From Siphonodentalium dalli (lineage: Eukaryota > Mollusca > Scaphopoda > Gadilida > Siphonodentaliidae): DNA of 64,000 nucleotides. The stretch is taken from NCBI GenBank assembly GCA_032622095.1, contig CP136065.1, positions 111,145,195 through 111,209,194 on the forward strand, written 5' to 3'. The notes beneath the pieces were generated by a model that was not told the origin of the DNA, ran no database searches, and worked only from the letters and a program-made list of their open reading frames with translations. Both the position numbers and the translations under genes were made by a program. Shown here one piece after another: positions 45,230 to 55,455 of the stretch. Numbering within the stretch: position 1 is the stretch's first letter; every line of letters begins with the position of its first letter.

Positions 45230-47445
45230 GATGTATGAAATGTGAATCTGAAAGCGAGTCTCCAAATTCCCGCTAAAATTACTGATATATCACGTGCACC
45301 AATGAGATTAGCACGTTTTTTTGCGGATCACCCCAATTTCCACATCTCGTTCCTCCAATTAAGTAATCTCTCCCGAGAGAGTTCAAATTGAGTCTCAGTG
45401 AGATTGAAAACGACATCTCATGGCCACGCAAAACTATGGAATTAAGTCCCCAATTAACTTAACCCCCGAATCTTAAACCCCCAATGTTTAGTGTGTACAT
45501 ATCAATTACAGTACATGCAACCTATACGATAACATAATGAAGTATTGTGTAAATATTATGCCCACTAAATATGTTGTCCTATATGACTGAATTAGAAACG
45601 TTATAAACTATAGTGTAATTTACATGTGCACATAACGATCATGGCAGTATACACATGTTCCACAGTGAAGTGTTTATTATAAATATAAATAACTTTGTGT
45701 GTGTACATATATGTTCGGATTTTTAGTGTGTTAACATAGATAGACTCGTTACAATTTTATCTGATGACTCTTAAAAATGCCAGAATTGCATAATTTGGAG
45801 CAATACGATATATGTATATTCGATAAGATGATTCGGTTTCATTGTCGCGTAACGGGCTACTCGAGTGGGAACGAGTCCATACAGTCTGTACAATAAACAT
45901 GATTATAACAAATCGTTGATACGCCGTGTCGTGCGGCATGTGTGGTCTATATACAACATCGCGTTATCATTCATTCACGTTCTTGAGATCGCAAATATGA
46001 ATGATGAGATGGATGTTCAATTAATTTCAATTCAAACATATTCATAATATATATGCACACAATATTTCGAATATCTTATGGATTCATATTTCCGATGTCA
46101 TTCGCAGTCCAATTGATCAGTCTCAGATAAACATACACACTCGAAAACTCATCAGAACTCCTTAAGTAATACGCATATTTACTGCACAGAAACTCGGCGT
46201 TTGGTCGGATCTTCATCTGTGCCTTTCGGATCTTTCTGGACCGACAGTGGTCCCTTCATATCGCGCGGATATTGAGAACGACACGGATTTTTTAAATTCT
46301 GTCAAATCCTATGCTTCATTGACAGATTCAACTATATACCGGCATTTGTTTTGGAAGCGTGGAAGTCTAGGAACTATACTAGTGAATGGATGTTCTCGAA
46401 AATTTGAGTGAGCAAAAGCAAAAACAGCATTGAAAAAATTCGCCAAAAGAAAATTAATGGTCTGATCTGGGAAAACTGATTGACAACTGGTGGATAAATA
46501 CTTCTGCTTCGTGTGGTCACACACATACGATGCTCGATGTCTGTTTTACAATGAGAAACAAACATATCCCCATATCATATACGAGAAAATGACTTTCCCA
46601 TTTCCTCGGCTTTGGCCGTATCCTCGGCCTTAAGCTTGGCCGTACCACGTACACGGGGGTGTTAAATCAGTGGAAATGGAGCTCAAACAAGCGGGTAATT
46701 GAATAATTTCAGCTGTTTGGATAGTCACATTAACAGTTCTGATCTGATGTGTTGTAATTATGTGCGATGACTACTGTTATAGTGTTTTAATTTCACAGAC
46801 AATACCAAGGGCATAACATAGAATTGTGTGTTAACACATGCCTCATGCGAATAAATTCATTTTATGTTCGAAACGCACGTTTTGTTGGCAATACATTTAC
46901 AGTACTGGTTTGTGATGATACCAGAAACAGCCTCTTTATTGTAAAATTTGTCATCTAAATCTACCGAGCTTGTCACTTTGTAAGTACGTAAGATTGTATA
47001 ATATGTTGGGTTTTTTTTTAGCAAATGACGGCAATTTAATTGTGTGGTTTTTTTGGCAATGTTATTAAATATGCAGGGTGCTTGTTAGAGCTGAAGCGTA
47101 TTTGAACTCAATTTGTGAAAACTGGTGGTTCTGGTCGTTGCCACCCACAGGAAATCAGTAACAATAACATACTATTAAAATTCATTGAAATGGAAAAGAT
47201 GTACATGTGTATGTACGACATTACATACAGCCTCAAAGAAATTTTCGCGCGATCAATTTTGAAAATAAAATAAAAACAAGTCGCCATAAAAAATATCGAT
47301 TTTGCGTTGTCAGCTATCATTTCAATCATATGGGGCATCGAGGCAACAAAAGCAGTATTGTTTTACATGGAAGCAACATTTTGTTGATATAACTAGGAAA
47401 TGTGGGTGGTAACAGCCACCTCGGCGTCTACCTTATCAAGTTTGT
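45230..47445. other. Long stretch without a supported gene
   Basis: An 80-codon plus-strand frame without ATG (46166-46408, with YRHLFWKRGSLG) follows a possible acceptor but has no partner exon. The stretch CTCGGCTTTGGCCGTATCCT repeats in short form near 46600. Otherwise AT-rich and unremarkable. Confidence 0.4.
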
Positions 47446-48760
47446 CTAAGTTGCGACAAACTGTCGGCAATTGCTTATTTGTCGGAGCTGCGGGTGGCAT
47501 CCACATTTTAATCCTTCTATTTTTGTCTCCAGTATGAAGTCACCCCTTCTCCGTTGCTCTTGTTGCCCGATTGTGAAAATGTGACACAAATTATTCACGA
47601 AAGTTACCAAACATTCAGGACGTACTCGCATTGCCAAATCCCTTGACATTAACTCCCTTTAATTGGCGCTGTTAACGCCATAAGTAGATGTAACTTACTC
47701 AGAGACTCATTTATAAGTTCTGTTGCGCCTCATGCCACACCTGATCAAATATAATGGGTAAATGAAAGTAAATAAAATATATATCAGAACTAAGTTTGCA
47801 ACCTTAGCTGATTCACTTACCCATTGAGCAAAACCATCCAGATGGAGAGCTGTGTCCAATAGTTTCGTAAGTACAGTACCAATAACTCCTCTGTAGCAGC
47901 AAACATGAATATTTCCAAAATTTGCAAATATTTATGGTGGTCGTATGCTGCTTTGCTGCACTCTAATTTAATGCATATTGAGATCTATAACCAAGTCTTT
48001 AAAGAGTATCATCCCAGATAAGCTGGAATAATCCTTTTACAAAGTTAATTTCGACGTGGCCTAAACCAGGAATGTGGAGTATATTTTTGAAATCATCGTT
48101 TTCAACTTTGTTCAACAGTTCAGAAAAGGCGACCCGTCACACCCAGTTATTGTCAATTTTCGATTACATTTTGTAACATCGGAATGCACTTTTCGTATAA
48201 CGTGGCCTATGGCCTCACTTGAACATGGGTTTCGATTAATGGGATCAGCCGTCATGACCATTTGTTTAGTACCAGGGTGACTTTCTTGACGAACGAATAT
48301 CCAGATGTATTAACTTCGTCGTTGCTGAAAACAGGTTCTTTACCAGCAAATGTTACAAACGTCGGACTCTGAAAGTCGCGATTTGGTTACTACGCTTACT
48401 TTCCGGATCACTGTCAATGTGATCCCTAATCACACTGTTGACTATCACTTCCTAGTCGCGCACACTGTTTAGTATACTTTCTATGAACTCTTTCATATAT
48501 CTCCGAATAACAATGTCGGAATTAGAAGAATCATGTTGCATGTTTTAATTATAACTTCCTCGCCTTTCAGGTATGACGTGTACCATTATTTTTGGTGAAA
48601 TGCACTCATCGAACTGAATGTCAAAATCTACATTTTGGGGTATAAGGTGCATCACCGTTGTAATAATGCTCACTATAGCTTGTGCGTTGGTATTTACTCT
48701 CCAGTGCCTACCAAGAACTTGGTTGTTACCGAGAAAGATCAAACTGCTGTCTTCGTTGGC
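47446..48760 (-). pseudogene. Second DUF6589-like copy, decayed
   Basis: Read on the minus strand in several frames, the segments align in order with the gene at 30343: NNQVLGRHWRVNTNAQ (48545-48742; there NNQVISKRWRVNVDSK), ADPINRNPCSSEAIG then ITGCDGSPF (there LNPCSYKA and IFGCDGSPY), NILHIPGLGHVEINFVKG (48039-48085; there FLIPGLGHI), DHHKYLQILEIFMF (there NHHKSWQILQILLQ), CGMRRN (there AGVRRNN) and RRGDFILETK at the end (there GGDFILEAK). Numerous stops and frameshifts. I could not find its terminal repeats, and the CAGGTCCG ends of the 6.5 kb element are not seen near it. Confidence 0.7.
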
Positions 48761-49299
48761 ACAATGTACTGGTCATCCGCCTGCTAAAATATCCACTCTT
48801 TAATAAAAGTATAAGAACTTGAAGGGTGGAGTGAACAATTCAAGTTCGATACAGTTTTACTCGATGTGATGAAATAAATGTTTTCTAACAATGATAATGG
48901 TCCAATAAATTATGCGTCCCGAAGGTATTTAATCTTCTCCATGGCAATACACTGACAATTTATCTTCTTGCTATTTTCTTCGTCTAATAAACATGTTCCT
49001 GTTAAAAATGAAACTGCAACGTTATTTTGCTCCAATAGCCACTCACTGGGTTCGAAATTAGCCAAAGTCTCATGGACAATTTTGTTCTTGGTTCATTTAA
49101 CAGATGATCTTTTTTGAGTATATCCCAATGTACGCGCTATATTAGCCAGTTCGCCGTTGGTATAACTGTTTTAGATATGTTCAATAATGGATTCAACACT
49201 AGGAGGAATTTGTTCGACTGAATATGATGTTCCCGGCAGCGTTTCGTCTGTTTGTATCACCGAGTCGTTTGACGACAGCTGATCCCCTTATTACTCACA
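48761..49299. other. Stretch upstream of the second DUF6589-like copy
   Basis: May hold the N-terminal part of the decayed gene (minus strand), but I find no segment that aligns with residues 1-200 of the copy at 30343. Confidence 0.35.
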
Positions 49300-52271
49300 T
49301 ATTGTGCAGAGTCGAGCTGCCGATCTGAAATATAACAATCCGATACCATAATCTGCAGCTCTATGTTCATCTACTAGATTACATGGTAATGGTGGGGGAC
49401 TATAACCTTGATGACATGGATATCTCCCATCTTTGCCACAAAAAACTTTGTGATCTTCATGGGCATATCTCATTATAGGAACCTGGAATCAATAAAGTAA
49501 GAAATGCCTGTCGTAGAAGGAAGCATTGTGGGTGTCATCGGATAGTCATGGATTTCAGTCTCGACTGAACCGTTAGAAAATGCCCTGCTCTGCATACATA
49601 TGTGTCACATACGGTAATGCACCATAATCCCAAAGTAATTGTTATCTGCGTTAAAACTAGGTGTTTCATTGTCGTGCATAAATATTTGAGTGAGTTTTTG
49701 GACCATGGCAATTGTTCTAGAATTTGCAGAATTAATAATTTCACAAAATAATCAAATCATATTGAGGGAGTTTCTTTTGTGTCATAATGTTGAGTTAATT
49801 ATTTAATTGCATGATATAACACCAAACTCCCATATAACAGCGAACAATACAGCAGTTTGTATTTCAGTCCAATAAAAACATTATATTTCAGTCTGGTCGC
49901 GAACTCATTTGTGATTGCTCTCTTCGTGATCCATGTATATATAAACTTCACCTTTTAAAAACGTGTATGTTACAATAGCTCCTATTAAATTAGGTTAATA
50001 GTTTCAAATATTGTATCACAATAATAGCAAAAATAAATTCCATACATATATTGTAAAACAAAATACACATTTTTTAAATATCAGGAAATTTTGACAAAAG
50101 ATGTATCTGGCCTCAACACACCCTTTCCAATTAGCTGTCAGTAACAGGTCCCATGACAAATTTTTCATAATCAAAATACCAATGAAATTAAACATACTAG
50201 TTTTATGTTCTGTAAAATTGTACTAAAAGGCAACCATCAAAAACTACTAAAATCCGATACATGAGTAAGTGGCAGTATTTAATAATAATAGTCAGGAACC
50301 ATATATCAAATAGTTATTTTTTTCGTTATAATAACTACTAGCATATATTCCCTATATAGATTGTGTAGATATACATCCATAACACAAGGGCATTTTGGTG
50401 TGTTCCATTTTCAACTCTACAGCTATTGGTCCTTGTTGAAATATTTCAGTCAATGATTATCATATTTCAATGTTGACCCATCACATCTCACATGTCTTTG
50501 CAATTAAATGGTGGATTTAAAAAATAACCAATAACTCTATGGTTGCAAATATCTGTTTATCAACTTTATGCTTTGACAACACAGCCACGATGTCGTTTAA
50601 ACCCATTTCCCCATGCGATGTCCCATTTTACCAGGGTGGTGGATGTGTGTGTAATTGATGAAAGATTGAGGAATGAATGTACAGTTTATACTTCTATAAC
50701 TACTTTATTCCAACACCATGTTGCATTGTGTGAATTGATAGACAATAAATATAGGCATTCCCTCCCCTTATTTGTTTCTGACATTCATTTAACAAAAATA
50801 CCAGCATTTAACCCTTTCCTTACCACATCAATAAATTTATAAGTTCAACAAAATAACCACGTTGAACTTAGTATCGGAACATTTCTCATGAATTAATGCT
50901 TCAGTACTTGTATTATCTGTATTATATATATCGTCATACCAATGTCTCAGTATAGAATGGAGTTTAGAACTTCCAACATAACTAATTATAAATCCTTTGT
51001 AAATTAAGTACCAACCACTATTTGACCTATGCATCCTCATAGCATGGGTATAGATCCAGCATGCAGTGAATTCAAGCTGCAGAAGATGAGCTGTATGTGG
51101 CTTATATGTTGCATTACCCACATTGGTGAAGCGGGTTGGAGATAGCACCATATGGCAAGGGCCACAAAAGAACTGATATTGGATCAAACATGAGAATTCG
51201 ACTCCATAAGCTGCAGACGTATATTCACCGACTAGTTTATATTTTAGTCACGGATGACTCTTAAGCTTGATGGCATGGACATCAGCCATCTGTACCACCA
51301 AACACATTGTATGCTCCCTGGGCATATCTCACTAGAGGAATCTCGAACCAATAAAAGAGCAAATGTCTTTCGTAAAAGGAAGCACTGTGGGGGTCTTGGA
51401 CTGTATGAGGATTGTATAATGTAAATCAGTTTAGCCATGAACATTCTAACTGGACATTGGACTGGTGACCACGTTAGAAAATGGTCTGCTCTTCATTCAC
51501 ATAGGTTAAAGCGCAGTAATTCATAATCTCAAATAAACTGTTATCCGCTCGCCAAATATGTGTTTCAATTTCAAATATGTCGAATCAATAATTTCTCATA
51601 ATCCGATCATCTCGAGGGAGTTTCGTTTATGTCGAGTTATTTTTGTTAGTTGCACGATATAACACCAGACTCCCATGTTACAGTGAACAATAAAGCAGTT
51701 TAAACAAATATTAAATGTCGGGGTGGTCGCCAACTCATTTTTCATTGATCAGTTCATGACCCATGTATAAAAACCTTTCAAAAACTTATATGTTACAATA
51801 GTTCCAATTTTATTGGGTTAATAGTTTCAAATACTTCAACACAATAATAGCAAAAAGATTCCATACATATTTTGTAAAACAAAAGCCGTTTGGAAATATC
51901 AGGAATACTTACTTTGCGTTCTAAGTTTAATGCAAAATGGTACTAAATCAACCATCAAAAACTACTTAAATCCCATACATGAGTGCATGGCAGTATTTAA
52001 TATTTCTCTTAAATTAGTACTAGCAATTATTCCCTCTCTCCAACTACTATGTGTTGTCAGATTGTGTCCATGGACATCAATAACACAAGGGCATTCCGAT
52101 GTGTTAAATTTTCAACTCTACTGATATTGGTCCTTGTTTAAATATTTCAGTTAATGATTATCAGATCTCAATGTTGGCCATCACATCTCAAGTGTAGATC
52201 TTTGCAATCGAAATTATTTTTAAAATAACCAATAACTCTATTGTTACAGATATCTGTTTATCAACTTTTTG
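49300..52271 (-). repeat. Repeat E array, inverted, ~1.75 units
   Basis: Reading the minus strand from 52271 down, the E blocks follow in the standard order through one whole unit to the AACAGATATTTGCAACC block near 50560, then start again. The AACAGATAT blocks at ~52250 and ~50560 are ~1.69 kb apart, giving the cleanest estimate of the unit length. No insertion interrupts this stretch. Confidence 0.8.
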
Positions 52272-53040
52272 TGAATTACCTCTACACTTTGTATATTCTA
52301 ATGTAATTTCGGAAGAATGTTTCGTATGTCGATAAATACAGAATTTTTTTATATACGGACTCGCTCAGTCTCTTTGAAAAGCCGACGAAAATGATTTCCA
52401 TCGGCTTCTCAAAAAGCCTAGGACACGCTATTCATCGGAACATCGGAAAATACTCGACATAGTCGTCAAATATCATTACCTGCTTTCAAATGTTCTCACA
52501 TAGATAACAAATTAACGCTCTTTATTTTTACCATATCAGGAAAAGACATACATGAAACGCTCTTTATTATTTCAATTTGAACAAAGAGGAGTCCATCATA
52601 TCATTCTCAACCTGCGTTCACAGACCTGTGGTTGACCCAATCGGCTATCGTGTTTGGCGCGCGGCTATCGGATTGTGAGCAACGTTTCAAACCACACATT
52701 TTGATGCGATCGATACTATACCTGCAATAATTATTTCGTGGGATACATGTTACGTGTTAAAGTAGTTAACTTACGTCCTTGTGTAACTCTTGAATTTGAT
52801 TACCATTCAGAGTGCTGAATTAGTTATGGTAATCAAGTTATCCACACTACTCTTTGCCTCTTAGTGAGAACTGCATGGACAATAAACAAGTCAATGCTGA
52901 CAGGAGAAACTCGAATGATATAGTTAGTGTCCAAAATTTAATTAATTTTCAGCATACGTTAATAATAGTAATTTACACAATATGTTTGATCCACTTGCAC
53001 TTAAATAAGCGGACATACAATACAACTACGCATGCCATGG
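52272..53040 (+). repeat. Repeat module B, plus copy (full)
   Basis: Inverted partner of 27129-27928. It begins TTACCTCTACACTTTG, contains the hairpin AAAAGCCGACGAAAATGATT with its complement (52377-52412) and the tripartite module (52516-52567). It ends at the repeat E phrase that also borders the other copy. Confidence 0.7.
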
Positions 53041-53705
53041 TTACAAGTTTAACGATGGGGACTTGTATAAACTTGATGGCATGGATATCGGCCATATTTG
53101 CCAACTTTGTATGTTCCCTGGCAATCTCTCACGAGACGAAATGTTTGTCGTAGAATGAAGCACTGTGGGGTCAAGGACAGTATGAGGACTACACTGTAAG
53201 ACTATCGGTCTCAATGAACCAAATTAAAGAAAAATATTTGCCTTTCCCCAAATCCCAACATCGGCTACAATAATGATAGATCGTGCACAAATATGATGTT
53301 CTAGTAATCAGATTAGGTTTGAAAATTCCAACTGGCTGGTGACCACGTTAGAAATTGCCCTGCTCTGCATTGACATGTGTCACATACGGTAAAGCGCCGT
53401 AATTCATAATCCCAAAGAAGCTGTTATCCGCAAGAAAACTAGGTGTTTCTTTGTGTATTTACGGGCACTATAAATATTTGAGTGAGTTTTTTGGACCACA
53501 TGGCAATTGTTCTAAAATTTGCAGAATTAATCAGTTCACACAATAATCCAATCATATTGAGGGAGTTTTAATTGCATGATATAACACCAAACCCCCATAT
53601 ATTACAGCGAACAATAAAGCAGTTTGTATTTCAGTCCAATACAAACTTATATTAAACTTCAGGCTGGTCGCCAAATCATTTTGAATTATCTAATCATGAT
53701 CCATC
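53041..53705 (-). repeat. Repeat E, inverted fragment
   Basis: E blocks from GATATCGGCCATATTTGCC through GCGCCGTAATTCATAATC to the CTGGTCGCCAAATCATTTT phrase, ending where the LINE fragment begins. Confidence 0.7.
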
Positions 53706-53719
53706 TTTATTAAAAAGTT

Positions 53720-54090
53720 ATTTTCCGGACAGGTAATTCTAACATGGCCGCGCTTACCACATTTAAGACACATGGGCGTCTCCCCGATAAGGTAAAGAAT
53801 ACCTTGCACCCACCAATAATCCCGAAGTCGGGAAAAGTATCTACATCTGGCTCAACAAGTGTAATACGAAGTCGCCGACGTCCATTAGCGATCTCTTGCC
53901 CTACCGCTTTGAAAGATTCATAACCAATCTCAATCACAGTCCCGTATGCCGTGAGGCTTGCGATAACAACATAGTTCACACAGGTTTTGACTACAAGGAA
54001 AAGGGTGGAACTGTGTACTTGGTCGGTCTGTATGTTGCATCCAGGTTTATTAATTCGCATCCGTACTTGACCATCACCATCTTCTGCCAC
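53720..54090 (-). pseudogene. LINE ORF1 fragment with zinc knuckle, third copy
   Basis: The minus-strand frame reads VNYVVIASLTAYGTVIEIGY, ANGRRRLRITLVE and DTFPDFGIIGGCKVFF, aligning to VNWVPFHIPHLTVVSHITGY, GKRLIKMAMSVEDF and EFPDFIQTEGHKCLVT in the copy at 63857. After a one-base shift the knuckle MCLKCGKRGHVRITCP (C-x2-C-x4-H-x4-C) follows at 53775-53727. A short, strongly diverged member of the same ORF1 family, embedded between repeat E and a Helitron fragment. Confidence 0.7.
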
Positions 54091-54312
54091 TTAGTTTGAT
54101 GAATTAACAATAGTTTTTCTCCATGGCCATCGCTGCTAGTTGTTCCTGGACGGAAGACAAACTGATGTTCCCCGTTCTGTGACCACTTTTCAACCTGTTC
54201 AAAACAATTGAATGTTTTTATTTATAAGACCAACCAATATTTCATTTAACCAGTCAGTAATTTGTTTTACTAAATCCATCGTACTATTTTACAACTTTGG
54301 CACTACAAGTGA

Positions 54313-54741
54313 CTACAGACGGAACACTCTAGCTGTCAAGTCATGCCTGTCTTTAGAAACCTGGCCCTCGAACAATTCAACCTTCAACTCCTGCCACGCA
54401 GGGTTGCATGTGAATGTGATGAAAAGGTCCGGGCGACCGAATTGCCTGACAAATGTCAACATCCTGCGTCTTCTCCTGCTACCTGTGAATGTCGACGGGA
54501 GGATTACCAGTTGGCCAACTCCGGCTCTTTCCTGATCATTAGTTATGCTATCACAGATGTGTATATATGAATCTGCACGGAGTTTCTTTTGGTTGTTCCG
54601 AATATAGAGGAGTCTTTCACCCTCCACTTTGGCGTATACATCTACAGCAAACTGACTAAACAGGTTCCGGCTTCGGTGCAAGTGGTTGAAGGACCCATCA
54701 CGAACCATGAAATGATAAGAATAAAAGACCTTACATGACAC
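54313..54741 (-). pseudogene. Helitron Rep (N-terminal) fragment
   Basis: One 142-codon frame with LFSQFAVDVYAKVEGERLLY, IRNNQKKLRADSY, VILPSTFTGS and GRPDLFITFTCNPAWQEL, then DRHDLTARVFRL. This is the conserved Helitron-like N-terminal region just before the HUH nuclease of Rep-helicase proteins. It ends at a stop right after ARVF, so the catalytic HUH and Tyr motifs are absent. It may derive from the same family as the helicase at 39434-41345 (same strand), but that is not demonstrated. Confidence 0.85.
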
Positions 54742-54849
54742 ATTCTTGTTGCCGATTGAGTGTGTATACCGAACTTATATCCGTCTTCACCGAAGACACA
54801 GGAGGGGATATTGGAGAGGGTCGTACGATCTATGTGTCTCGCAAATTTA

Positions 54850-55400
54850 TACTTCTACATTGTATAACTACTTTGTTCCTATACCATGTTGCATTGTGTG
54901 TGAACTGATAGACAGTAGGTATTGGCATTCCCTCTCTTGATTTGTTTCTAACATTCATTTAGCAAACATACCAGTATTTAACCATTTCCATACCAAATAA
55001 ATACATTTATAAGTTCAATAAAATAACCACGTTGAACTTATTATCTGAACATTTACCATGAATTAATACTTAAGTACGTGTATTATTTGTATTATATATA
55101 TATATCGTCATACCAATGTCTGGTGATTTAACCACTCAGTATAGAAATGGAGTTTAGAACTTCCAACATAACTAATTTTATTTCCATTGTAAATTGAGCA
55201 CCAACCACTATTTGACATTTGCCTCCCAACATCATGGGTACAAATCCAGCAGACAGTGAATTCAAGCTATCTGGAGAAGAGGAGCTGTATCTGGCTTACA
55301 TGCTTTATTACCCACCTTGGTTGAAGCGGGTTGGAAATGGCATCATATGGCAATGGCCATGAAAAGCTTTATTCGCACAATTTTTAAAAGCTTGTTAAAA
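54850..55400 (-). repeat. Repeat E, inverted fragment
   Basis: E blocks from TTGCATTGTGTG through AACCACGTTGAACTTA, GGTGATTTAACCACTCAGTA and GAAGAGGAGCTGT to the CATATGGCAATGGCC phrase, after which the foldback element begins within ~60 bp. Confidence 0.7.
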
Positions 55401-55455
55401 TGCATGTCTAAACATTGGCTTTGATGATATGCCCACCTAATGTAATATTTATTTA

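Noticed and set aside
46166-46408. 80-codon plus-strand frame without ATG, with YRHLFWKRGSLG
   Set aside because: A single open frame of this length is expected by chance in 64 kb of AT-rich DNA; no partner exon or family recognised.
39434-54741. Treating the helicase at 39-41 kb and the Rep fragment at 54 kb as one Helitron
   Set aside because: They are on the same strand but in the order expected only if 13 kb of unrelated repeats, MITEs and another gene relic were inside. No Helitron ends were found to enclose both.
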